A DNA stretch of 20,163 nucleotides from a virus. The DNA lies in the IMG/VR virus record IMGVR_UViG_3300044611_000234, positions 1-20,163 of that record; one strand, 5' to 3'. The notes under the pieces were generated by a model. The model ran no database searches. It worked only from the letters and a program-made list of their open reading frames with translations, and was not told the origin of the DNA. Below, in pieces: positions 13,831-20,163 of this stretch. The translations under genes and the position numbers were made by a program. The first letter of the stretch is position 1. Each line of letters begins with the position of its first letter.

Positions 13831-15473
13831 CCCACCTTTTTCAAGTCTGGTTTACCTTCTGCCTTTGGAGGTTGCATTTGTTGCATTTGCTGCTGCATAG
13901 CCTGTTGAGCTTCTTGCTTTTCTTCTGCTTTTTTGAGTCTATCTAACAACAATTGTTTCATTGGCGGCTCAATCATGTCAAGCAAGGACTCTTTGTCGAT
14001 TACGCCAGCTTGGAACAACTCAAACGCCATCTTGCGGCTGTCTTCCATAAAGATGGGTGAATTTGAATGGGCATCCACCTTCACCACAAAGTCACGGGTA
14101 AACTGGTCGGCAATGAATTTCAGTCCAAGTGCGTCTGTGTAGTGGGTGTTATCGTAGACCTGCATACATTTCAGGTACAGGGTAGCCATCTTTTCTAGGC
14201 TGTCTTCAATAACAAGGGCACGTTTCTTGGCTCGGCTAGAACCCAGACGGGCAAGTTGGGAAGCGTGACCAGAAGAACGGACACCTGCTTCACCACGGCC
14301 TTGCAAGACGCTGACGATACCAGATGCCTCTTCAAACATCAGGTCAACTTCACCAATCTCACGGAATAAATCAGGTGGAATAGTTGGTGCTAACTTCTCG
14401 ACTTTAGCGTTTGGCATGTCGGTTGCTAGCAAGCCACCAGCACGGTTGAGAGCAAAGTTCTTCTCATCCAAAATGCCTGTAAAGCCAATCAGGGCGGTAG
14501 GTGGGCTGACTTGTTTGGACAGCAAGTCCAAGATTTCCGTCATTCGTTTGTTGCGTAACTGCTGGAGGTAGACCAGACGCTGAACCTCGGACGCACCCCA
14601 GTAGTAGTCGTACAGGGGGTTGGGGCAGATTTGGATGAAAGGCAACTCACCTTTCAAGAACATGCTCTCGCCAGAACGGTCATAGATGATGACGTTGGGG
14701 TCGGCTTTGGTTACAACTTGGTAATCTTTGGTCTCGTCATTCCACACCCAGAGTTCAATCATCTCGATGGTGTCTTCGGAGACTTGGGCTTTGTAGGTGG
14801 GGTTTCCCGACAAGTCTAGGTTGACGTTACCGTACATGGTCGGGTTGGTTTGGGACAGGATGATGCGTTGGATGCCACTGGCAATCTCGGTACGCTCATG
14901 CTGCGAGGACATGACCCGTTTGACGATGGCATCTCTGTCTGGGTGGGAGTAGAGTCTGTCGAACAACTCGGACTTGGTGATGTAGTAGGAGTGGACAAGG
15001 GCTTCTTGCCTGTCAGTGTAGGCACTGTCTTCACGCAGTACGCCAATACAGGCGGGTTCCACCATGTAGGGGTGGATGCCGTTGTTGATAACGAGTTTGA
15101 CAAAGGTTGAGTTGTAGCAAAGTGACCACGTGACTGCGGTTGAGAACACTTGGTCAGCGTTACTATTGAGCCATTCGTCATTCAGAGCTTTGCTCAGAGT
15201 CGGAACCTTAATCTGCTCGTCCTCGGAGACAGCCGCACCCGTGTGGATAGAGAACTTGGTGGTTTCTGCTGAGTACAGGAACGAGGTCAGTTGGTCAATG
15301 TGCGGATAAATCTTGTTGTAGATGGCGGGTACGTCATCAGGAGCGTTACCAAACAGGTAGTAGCTACGTAAGGATGAGTAATCGACTTTACGTTGCTCAC
15401 GGCTGACGAGACATTTTTCTATCAAGTCGAGATAGAACTGTTCTCTAGCAATCGGCTCTTTAGGTATTCTCAT
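13827..15473 (-). CDS. Portal protein
   Basis: A 548-residue protein whose ATG overlaps the previous TGA (ATGA), with AGGTGAG just upstream. Residues 1-70 are helical (REQFYLDLIEKCLVSREQRK; VPAIYNKIYPHIDQLTSFLYS), the usual start of portal wings. The central region has beta stretches (YMVEPACIGVLREDSAYTDR; IIYDRSGESMFLKGELPFIQICPNPLYDYYWGASEVQRL) and a helix-loop (EASGIVSVLQGRGEAGVRSSGHASQLA) seen in portals near the channel region. The C-terminus is a charged helix ending in Gln/Met-rich sequence (QAMQQQMQQMQ) and a basic tail, like a portal barrel or crown. The twelve-subunit ring would sit at one capsid vertex and bind the terminase. Family match is from sequence style and location. Confidence 0.85.
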   Translation of the reverse strand: MRIPKEPIAREQFYLDLIEKCLVSREQRKVDYSSLRSYYLFGNAPDDVPAIYNKIYPHIDQLTSFLYSAETTKFSIHTGAAVSEDEQIKVPTLSKALNDEWLNSNADQVFSTAVTWSLCYNSTFVKLVINNGIHPYMVEPACIGVLREDSAYTDRQEALVHSYYITKSELFDRLYSHPDRDAIVKRVMSSQHERTEIASGIQRIILSQTNPTMYGNVNLDLSGNPTYKAQVSEDTIEMIELWVWNDETKDYQVVTKADPNVIIYDRSGESMFLKGELPFIQICPNPLYDYYWGASEVQRLVYLQQLRNKRMTEILDLLSKQVSPPTALIGFTGILDEKNFALNRAGGLLATDMPNAKVEKLAPTIPPDLFREIGEVDLMFEEASGIVSVLQGRGEAGVRSSGHASQLARLGSSRAKKRALVIEDSLEKMATLYLKCMQVYDNTHYTDALGLKFIADQFTRDFVVKVDAHSNSPIFMEDSRKMAFELFQAGVIDKESLLDMIEPPMKQLLLDRLKKAEEKQEAQQAMQQQMQQMQPPKAEGKPDLKKVG

Positions 15474-15976
15474 TTTCTCACCTGTAAGTTTTCATGGTCT
15501 GCCATGTAGCTGGCGGCTCTTGGGCCTTGCAAGTCTCCCGCAGCTTTTGGATTTATGCCCACAGATTCTCCGTTAACAGACTTAAATTGTCCACCTAGCA
15601 CGGATTTCATGCTGATATTTGACCCGCCACCCCAGATTACGGAGTCACCAGGGCGGGTTTGCTTCTGTTGTTGCTGGTTTTGGGCTTGCATAGCGTCTGT
15701 AGCCTCGGCAAACTGCTTGTCTGTCAGCTTATTCTTACGTTTCATGTAGCCAGTCTGGTGTTCACCAGCTTTTGTGGACTTGATGTCCGTCATGTCGTAC
15801 TCAATAGCCAGTTGTTTCAAGTTATTGTCGGTTGCAGACGTTTTTGGTGACCTTGTGCCCACAGGTTTGAGGTGAACTACGGATAATTCCCCTTTGCAGT
15901 TCTTCATAGGGCATGTAGGCTCCCAAGCCTCAAAAATACCGTGGTTTGTGCAGTAATAGTCTCTCAAAATACCCAT
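15470..15976 (-). CDS. Small Cys/His-knuckle protein before the portal gene
   Basis: A 168-residue protein; AGGGGG lies five bases before the ATG. The N-terminus (YYCTNHGIFEAWEPTCPMKNC) has Cys9, His12, Cys22 and Cys27, spaced like a zinc knuckle. Residues 40-105 are basic and helical (KLTDKQFAEATDAMQAQNQQQQKQ). The C-terminal half is Gly/Ser-rich and less ordered (VIWGGGSNISMKSVLGGQFK). It may bind DNA or help packaging, but no named family is clear. It starts two bases after the preceding gene's stop and overlaps the portal start by four bases, so it is translated with them. Confidence 0.75.
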   Translation of the reverse strand: MGILRDYYCTNHGIFEAWEPTCPMKNCKGELSVVHLKPVGTRSPKTSATDNNLKQLAIEYDMTDIKSTKAGEHQTGYMKRKNKLTDKQFAEATDAMQAQNQQQQKQTRPGDSVIWGGGSNISMKSVLGGQFKSVNGESVGINPKAAGDLQGPRAASYMADHENLQVRK

Positions 15977-15978
15977 TT

Positions 15979-16368
15979 TTACCCCCTTAGTGCTTCGTCA
16001 AGTGAAATTTCGCTGTAATCGTGCCTGTTTGTCATCCCAACCTTGATTTTTATGCCGTCAGAGGTGACTTGTAACCCCATTTTTGGCATGTAAACGGGCT
16101 GAGATTCTTTCCTGTAGTCCACATAGCGGGTGTTATCCCGCCTTTTCATAATCTTTACATTCCCTGCTTTCCACTGTTGGTAGGCTTTACTGACCCTTGT
16201 TTGCACTCTGGCGGTCAGTGGTTCTGTGTTGTAGATGAAAACATCGTGGAAATGACCGTGACTTATACCCGCAAGTTCGCAGAAAAGGGCGATAGAGATG
16301 CCTCTTTCCTTGTCAGCGTAGAACCGCTGCATGTGTTGGGTGAGTTCACGCTTGGATAGAGGGGTCAT
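15979..16368 (-). CDS. Small basic protein with helix-turn-helix-like stretch (small-terminase candidate)
   Basis: A 129-residue protein; GGAG lies seven bases before the ATG. Residues about 20-70 (GISIALFCELAGISHGHFHD, then TARVQTRVSKAYQQWKAG) look like a helix-turn-helix: 'ialFcelAGIShghFhd' resembles the two helices and turn of the lambda-repressor type. The C-terminal half is beta-like and basic (VYMPKMGLQVTSDGIKIKVG). No obvious terminase small subunit precedes the large one, so this protein is a candidate for that DNA-binding role, though its place after the large subunit is unusual. It could instead be a local regulator. It overlaps the upstream gene by 23 bases. Confidence 0.7.
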   Translation of the reverse strand: MTPLSKRELTQHMQRFYADKERGISIALFCELAGISHGHFHDVFIYNTEPLTARVQTRVSKAYQQWKAGNVKIMKRRDNTRYVDYRKESQPVYMPKMGLQVTSDGIKIKVGMTNRHDYSEISLDEALRG

Positions 16369-17152
16369 ATTTGTACTCCGCTGTATAACCTTGGCTTTCC
16401 ATCCAGGTCATAAACTTCATTTCACCGTGGCTGAAACGGGGGTCGGCAGGGACAACGATGTGGTTATCCGTCACCAGCTTCCTTGTCTGGGCGTGGTGAC
16501 CCAACAAAGTCCCGAAATCAAAGTCATCTTCGTGGAATCCAAGCCCGACATACTCAATACTGAAATGTTTGGCAATGTCGATAGGACAATATTTGTACCC
16601 ATAACCTTCAAGGACGGGCTTCAGAATGGCAGACAACTGAGCATCTTCATTCCAGCCGTGTATCTCGTTGCTGTTCAGGTGCATGATGCCGTGCTTGTTA
16701 CAGGCTTCTAGGAAACGCTTGCTACGTAGGGAAAACCCACCATTCTGAACAACAGAAACAGGCTCTGTGGCTTGTGTCCACGCAAACTTCAGGTACAGGT
16801 GACCGTCACCAAAAGCGCAGTGTGAAGGTGCGCCTATGTAGTCATAGTCATAGTATTCAGGTTTAAAGTTATTTCCGTTAAGCACCCAACCGTCATCTTG
16901 GACAATCAGGCAGAAGTCTGTTTCTATGTACGAATACAGACTGTGCATGGTAAACAGGGAATACCCTAAGTAATCTATGGGGTGGCAACGCTTCCACTCT
17001 ACGCCTTCTGGCATGTTCTCTGGCTTTTCAACAGAGATGAGCAACCCACGGCTACCTGGCAACTCCCGCACAGACCTGACGATGGAGGGCAGGGCAGAGG
17101 CTCCGTTGTTGTGTCCGTAGATAGACACGATTGTAAGTTGGCTGTGGTTCAT
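16346..17152 (-). CDS. DUF5672-type glycosyltransferase-like protein
   Basis: A 268-residue protein; its ATG overlaps the terminase stop (ATGA). It carries the features I associate with the DUF5672 glycosyltransferase-like family: an N-terminal strand and loop (LTIVSIYGHNNGASALPSIV), FCLIVQDDGWVL at about 80-91 with the acidic pair Asp86-Asp87 in QDDGW, DYDYIGAP at 102-109, NGGFSLRS at 137-144 and EDAQLS at 169-174. In GT-A-like enzymes such acidic pairs bind metal and nucleotide-sugar. No signal peptide or membrane segment is present, so it acts in the host cytoplasm or on virion proteins. Likely to add sugar to a phage or host target; the acceptor is unknown. Its place between terminase and portal is unusual for such a gene. 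Confidence 0.78.
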   Translation of the reverse strand: MNHSQLTIVSIYGHNNGASALPSIVRSVRELPGSRGLLISVEKPENMPEGVEWKRCHPIDYLGYSLFTMHSLYSYIETDFCLIVQDDGWVLNGNNFKPEYYDYDYIGAPSHCAFGDGHLYLKFAWTQATEPVSVVQNGGFSLRSKRFLEACNKHGIMHLNSNEIHGWNEDAQLSAILKPVLEGYGYKYCPIDIAKHFSIEYVGLGFHEDDFDFGTLLGHHAQTRKLVTDNHIVVPADPRFSHGEMKFMTWMESQGYTAEYKYDPSIQA

Positions 17153-18903
17153 TGTCCGTACATTCCGATGCGTTTGAGGTAGTCACTGACGTTTCTTCCT
17201 ACAGCGATTTGTTCAGGGCTGTAGGATTCTTGAGCTTCACTGACATGTCGTGACAGTTTGTGAGCTATCAAGCGAGGCTGAATCTGTTCGGCATAAGCAA
17301 CGGCAGCAAGGGCAGAGGCAATCACACGGTCATCTTTACCACGACCAGGTGCGCCCAAGAAACCACCTTCTCGCACGATACCTTTCATCTCTTCTAGGGT
17401 ATCCATGCTGAGAATGCCCATCATGCCCCGCTCAAAATAGTCTTTCATGTACTGCAACATGCGTTCTTTACTGTTGGCAGTGGTGAGGTAACCAATACTG
17501 TTGGAGAGGCCTCCAAGGGTGTCGTTACGCCTCCAGATGTAGTTGGTCATGCTACCCAGTACATCCATCAAGTCCCGCCCTGTAGCCCCGCCCATAGAGG
17601 TTGCCAAGCGTTTCAAGTTCCGCAACTCGTTAATCACGGCCTGACCTGGCCCGTTAACTTCAAGGTTAAGGGTTGAGTTCTTGTATGCGCCAGCAAGGTG
17701 GGCGATAACCCACGCAAACTGGTAGGTGTTTAATTCCGAGGTGGCAAACTCAGCAACTTGGTCAAGCCCATCTGCGTAGCATCTGTAGACTTGGATACAG
17801 AATCTATCTGCCCAATCAGAACTACCATAAGCGGGGTCAGCACCAATAACGTAGTAAGCAGAATCAATAGGCTCTTCCCATACCTTGAGAGTACCGAGTC
17901 TCTCAGTAGATTTAAGAACCTCTGTATCTTGGAAGAGTTGTCCGAAAGCATATCTGTAGTAATCACATTCTGTAGTCTTACTCTTCTTGGCAGCTTCCGT
18001 ACACCGTGTGTGCGAGAAGAAAGAGGAACCTGTCATCACAAAGGCATAGTCCTCAGTGGGTGGAAACTCTTGATACATCAGGGCATCGTCCTTGATACCT
18101 TCTGCCATCTTCCACCGCCACCAAGCCATCTGCCGAGAGTTAATCTCAAAGCCGTAGAGCTTCTTAATATCCTTGTGCCACTCTTTCTCCTCCCCTGTTA
18201 ACTTCCCATCCCAGTACACCTTGTAGATGTTGGAATCAGCAGGGACTTGGTAGTACTCATTACGCCACCAGCCACAGAAGATGGCACGTTGTGTCTTTGC
18301 TCGTTTGGCAGTCTTATACATGTCGTGGAACATGTTGAAGCCTTGAGCCGTACTCTCAAACATGTACAGCCGTTCTGAGTTCTTTTCAGCAAGAGAGGCA
18401 ATCAGGGACGCTAAACCTTCTTCATTTCCCCAAGAAGCCGTTTCTGTACCGTGAAGGTAAGTAATCGCCTTACCTTGCCCCAGTCGAGACTTATTACCTG
18501 CAATCTGATAGAACAGTCTTGACCTGTTTTTAAGAACCATTTGGTTTCTGTTGTGGGCAACAAGCGGAATCTTGTACTCTTTGGGTAAACCTTCCATGTA
18601 CATAGCAAGAGTACTTCTGAACATGTCCCTGTTCTCTTCTGTATCCGCAACCAACGTGCCTTGCCATCCAGGATGTGTGAACTGCCAGTAGAGGTCAAGA
18701 GCCAAGGAAATAGTGGTGATACCAAGCTGCCTACCTTTAAGGATGACAAAGAAGTGGATGTCATTGTCTAGTCCCTTTTGTATCTCTTCCATGACATAAG
18801 TCTGAGTCCCCAGCAGGTTGGTCATCTTTTGAAGACCCTCTTCTTTTGTTTCCACCTTTAACTCTGCACAGAACTTATAGAATTTTTTTAAGTCGAAATT
18901 CAC
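17149..18903 (-). CDS. terL: Terminase large subunit
   Basis: A 584-residue protein starting with GTG at 18903; AAGGA lies eight bases upstream and the start overlaps the HNH stop (GTGA). Motor: Walker A-like KGRQLGITT at 56-64, catalytic acidic segment HGTETASW with Glu154, and coupling motif FESTAQG at 183-188. Nuclease (RNase H-like): GADPAYG with Asp356, LEVNGPG with Glu415 and GKDDRVIA with Asp524/Asp525. All key residues are present, so the enzyme should cut and pump DNA through the portal. Length is normal for this class. No known packaging-mode signature could be read reliably (headful versus cos). The C-terminal 40 residues are probably the portal-binding region. Confidence 0.95.
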   Translation of the reverse strand: MNFDLKKFYKFCAELKVETKEEGLQKMTNLLGTQTYVMEEIQKGLDNDIHFFVILKGRQLGITTISLALDLYWQFTHPGWQGTLVADTEENRDMFRSTLAMYMEGLPKEYKIPLVAHNRNQMVLKNRSRLFYQIAGNKSRLGQGKAITYLHGTETASWGNEEGLASLIASLAEKNSERLYMFESTAQGFNMFHDMYKTAKRAKTQRAIFCGWWRNEYYQVPADSNIYKVYWDGKLTGEEKEWHKDIKKLYGFEINSRQMAWWRWKMAEGIKDDALMYQEFPPTEDYAFVMTGSSFFSHTRCTEAAKKSKTTECDYYRYAFGQLFQDTEVLKSTERLGTLKVWEEPIDSAYYVIGADPAYGSSDWADRFCIQVYRCYADGLDQVAEFATSELNTYQFAWVIAHLAGAYKNSTLNLEVNGPGQAVINELRNLKRLATSMGGATGRDLMDVLGSMTNYIWRRNDTLGGLSNSIGYLTTANSKERMLQYMKDYFERGMMGILSMDTLEEMKGIVREGGFLGAPGRGKDDRVIASALAAVAYAEQIQPRLIAHKLSRHVSEAQESYSPEQIAVGRNVSDYLKRIGMYGQ

Positions 18904-19430
18904 AGCAGGTATCCTTTGCTTTGCATGAAGACCACAGGGTCTTTAGCTGATTTGGTTAAGTTGCACGAAGGGCATAACAACTGAAGGTTGTTGAATTCGT
19001 GCTTGCCACTTTTTGACAAAGGCTTGATGTGGTCGATGTGATATTTGACAAGCTCTTGTTTGCAAACAGTGCATTTATTCCTTTGTAGGCTTCGTAGCTT
19101 GCGGATGTCTGATAAAGGTATGTGGGTGGGTAGCCCAGCGGCTCTACGTTTGTGCGTCTTGAGATTCCATAGTTCCTTGTTTGATTCGTAGTATTGCTTT
19201 TGTTGGGCAAGAAGACGTTCTCTGTTTTCACGGTAATACTCCTTCGCTCTTGCCGCCTTGCGTTCTTTAATCTGCTCTTTGGTTTGCAAGTACTCTTTAG
19301 CTCTTTGTTTTTTGGTTTTTTCGTAGTGGCTTTTAGAACAACCAACACACATGTTGGTGCTGACGTACCTAAGACCGTCATGCCCTTTGCCGCAGACTGC
19401 ACCCAAATAAGTTCCTGATGATTTACGCAT
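18900..19430 (-). CDS. HNH endonuclease, packaging-associated
   Basis: A 176-residue protein. It has an N-terminal Cys/His cluster (Cys13, His17, Cys28, Cys31), then a long basic helix region at 35-95 (KERKAARAKEYYRENRERL) and an HNH nuclease at 117-165: Cys120-x2-Cys123, HIDH with His131, Asp133 and His134, FNNLQ with Asn147/Asn148, and CPSCNLTK with Cys153, Cys156, Asn157 and Lys160. The second and third Cys pairs probably bind a structural zinc. Free-standing HNH proteins beside large terminases are known in phages and take part in packaging (the HK97 gp74 system). It is coupled to the terminase gene by GTGA. No ribosome binding site precedes its ATG, and a promoter-like element ends near it. 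A homing-endonuclease role is the alternative. Confidence 0.85.
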   Translation of the reverse strand: MRKSSGTYLGAVCGKGHDGLRYVSTNMCVGCSKSHYEKTKKQRAKEYLQTKEQIKERKAARAKEYYRENRERLLAQQKQYYESNKELWNLKTHKRRAAGLPTHIPLSDIRKLRSLQRNKCTVCKQELVKYHIDHIKPLSKSGKHEFNNLQLLCPSCNLTKSAKDPVVFMQSKGYLL

Positions 19431-19436
19431 GAACTC

Positions 19437-19466
19437 ATTTTAGTTTCAATCTTTTGTCTCTGTCAA
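19437..19466 (-). promoter_or_regulatory. Sigma70-type promoter candidate ahead of the HNH gene
   Basis: Minus strand: TTGACA (consensus -35, at 19461-19466) - 18 bases - TAAAAT (five of six -10 bases, at 19437-19442). The -35 contains the TGA stop of the upstream small gene. Predicted start lies about seven bases after the -10, near 19430, at or next to the HNH ATG, so the transcript might be nearly leaderless. Confidence 0.5.
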
Positions 19467-19687
19467 AGTTCATCTAGATTCCAGTTAAGAATGTCGCCAG
19501 CAATACGCTTGTTCTTGGCACACGCTATCAATTCCTTGTAATGTGTGGGCGAATACTTCTCTTTCCATTCAGCCGCTAACTTAATCTTCTGCTTCTTGTT
19601 AGTGCAAGACAAGGCTCTGTATATCTCTCGCTGAAACCGAATACGACTCTCCCGTAACGCCATCCTCGTATCCAACCCTATATCCAT
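19463..19687 (-). CDS. Small basic hypothetical protein
   Basis: I place the start at the ATG at 19687 (74 residues) because AAGG lies nine bases upstream; a GTG at 19708 would give 81 residues. The protein is strongly basic and helical (MALRESRIRFQREIYRALSC; KLAAEWKEKYSPTHYKELIA; CAKNKRIAGDILNWNLDEL). It overlaps the neighbouring 71-residue gene in another frame by about 89 bases, which is a lot; one of the two could be misread, although both look like normal proteins. It may bind nucleic acid. Unknown family. Confidence 0.6.
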   Translation of the reverse strand: MDIGLDTRMALRESRIRFQREIYRALSCTNKKQKIKLAAEWKEKYSPTHYKELIACAKNKRIAGDILNWNLDEL

Positions 19688-19814
19688 ATTCCACAGCCTT
19701 CTCAACACTTATAGCCATCATGACCATCATCTGCTCCGTACGGGCAAGCTTAGTCATCAGGTCTGCATACGCATCCCGTAACTCATCCTCACCCATCCAA
19801 AACGATTCATCCAT
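19599..19814 (-). CDS. Small hypothetical protein overlapping the next gene
   Basis: A 71-residue protein; its ATG follows the previous TAA directly, with GGAG ten bases upstream. Residues 1-40 are helical and acidic with Met-rich hydrophobics (DELRDAYADLMTKLARTEQM; VMMAISVEKAVEYGYRVGYE), the second half is Ser/Gly-rich. It has no known motif. Its last 30 codons share DNA with the next gene in a different frame. Confidence 0.6.
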   Translation of the reverse strand: MDESFWMGEDELRDAYADLMTKLARTEQMMVMMAISVEKAVEYGYRVGYEDGVTGESYSVSARDIQSLVLH

Positions 19815-20036
19815 TTAAGACGTTCTCCACACCCTTACCTGGTCACCCTCTGTCTTTGCAGTAAACACCCTACCCAACCGCTTACCAGCCCTGTAATTGG
19901 CATTCAACACCTTAGCCCTTGCCTCTAGCGGTACACAGAAACTGTCACCCACATCCATGTCTTCATACGGATAGGCATAGACAACCCTCGGCTTGGGCAT
20001 CTGTACTCCACTCTCCAGCACTAACTCTGTAATCAT
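19815..20036 (-). CDS. Small hypothetical protein, first gene after the promoter
   Basis: A 73-residue protein; GAGGGG lies five bases before the ATG. The middle YEDMDVGDSFCVPLEARAKV and the end FTAKTEGDQVRVWR follow a 'mdvGDSF.vP...F..k.eg..vRVWR' pattern that recurs in small phage proteins of unknown function. It has no membrane segment or catalytic motif and is probably a compact soluble domain. It is the first gene of the apparent operon and may act early in head morphogenesis or as a regulator. Confidence 0.72.
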   Translation of the reverse strand: MITELVLESGVQMPKPRVVYAYPYEDMDVGDSFCVPLEARAKVLNANYRAGKRLGRVFTAKTEGDQVRVWRTS

Positions 20037-20062
20037 ATTAACCCCTCTACTGATAACTCCAT

Positions 20063-20089
20063 AGTATAGATAAAAAAAGGGTTAGTCAA
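20063..20089 (-). promoter_or_regulatory. Sigma70-type promoter candidate at the head of the operon
   Basis: Minus strand: TTGACT (five of six, at 20084-20089) - 15 bases - TATACT (five of six, at 20063-20068). The 15-base spacer is shorter than optimal; using TACTAT as the -10 gives 18. The -35 lies inside the 3' arm of the terminator hairpin. Confidence 0.5.
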
Positions 20090-20100
20090 CAGACCAACCC
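20072..20100 (-). terminator. Rho-independent terminator for transcription entering from the right
   Basis: Minus strand: GGGTTGGTC pairs with GACTAACCC (one G-U pair) around a TGTT loop, followed by seven T residues. Stem (nine pairs), small loop and T-run are as expected. It would end upstream transcripts before the structural operon begins. Confidence 0.75.
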
Positions 20101-20163
20101 CAAAGCAACTGCAAAAGCACTCTAGCAGAAAATCTAATTTTTTTTATGGGGGGCGAGAAGTGG
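20101..20163. other. Short non-coding edge stretch
   Basis: No gene or clear signal is visible in the last 63 bases. It holds a T-run at 20138-20145 and a run of six G at 20148-20153; neither sits next to a stem. The rest of the upstream region lies outside the window. Confidence 0.5.

Noticed and set aside
18956-19438. Alternative frame over the HNH gene
   Set aside because: Lacks any motif; the overlapping frame carries the full HNH signature.
20101-20163. T-run at 20138-20145 as plus-strand terminator
   Set aside because: No adjacent stem of useful length.
1-20163. tRNA genes, CRISPR arrays, insertion sequences, integrase
   Set aside because: I saw no cloverleaf-like sequences, spaced direct repeats, terminal inverted repeats or recombinase motifs; repeats present are all coding.

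Overview
The window looks like about 20 kb of the late structural module of a tailed double-stranded DNA phage, or a prophage or uncultured viral contig. Every gene I can support lies on the minus strand, so transcription runs from the right end (about 20.1 kb) to the left (position 1). Genes are packed with 4-base ATGA or GTGA overlaps or gaps of a few bases. Most have AAGGAG-like ribosome binding sites, which suggests a bacterial, probably Gram-negative, host; the host genus cannot be fixed from this sequence. The gene order is terminase, portal, scaffold, capsid, gp4-like adaptor, gp10-like tail hub, fibers, ejection proteins. That order, with no tape measure, sheath or tube protein, resembles the P22-type short-tailed (podovirus) plan. 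This is an inference from order and protein character, not a database match.

Layout in transcription order. (1) 20163-19463: a terminator overlapping a promoter, then three small unknown genes, two of which overlap out of frame. (2) 19430-17149: an HNH endonuclease coupled by GTGA to the large terminase, with a promoter-like element just upstream. (3) 17152-15470: a DUF5672-type glycosyltransferase-like protein, a small basic protein with a helix-turn-helix-like stretch, and a small Cys/His-knuckle protein. (4) 15473-13467: the portal, a 60-residue protein and two very small, very basic peptides with RNA hairpins between them. (5) 13440-11145: a consensus-like promoter carrying a perfect palindrome, a Pro/Met-rich protein, a 60-residue protein, the scaffold and the major capsid protein. 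(6) 11132-9199: two Asn/Thr-rich beta-type small proteins (decoration candidates), a small unknown and the gp4-like adaptor. (7) 9196-4321: the gp10-like hub with inserted GSGY repeats, a long beta-roll fiber ending in an S74 chaperone domain, small proteins and a second fiber-like protein. (8) 4319-3468: a one-pass membrane protein, a three-repeat HxxxH-type protein and a small unknown. (9) 3466-1: three large proteins that look like internal (ejection) proteins; the last is cut by the window edge.

The genes fit one job: cut and package DNA (HNH, terminase, portal), build the head (scaffold, capsid, decoration), close it (adaptor, hub), recognise the host (fibers) and carry DNA through the envelope (Ala/Gly-rich and coiled-coil ejection proteins). 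The less ordinary parts are the control elements, the micro-genes at the portal-scaffold junction, the TonB-plug-like repeats in an ejection protein, the triple-repeat protein and the glycosyltransferase inside the packaging block. I found no tRNA, CRISPR array, insertion sequence, integrase or lysin in the window.
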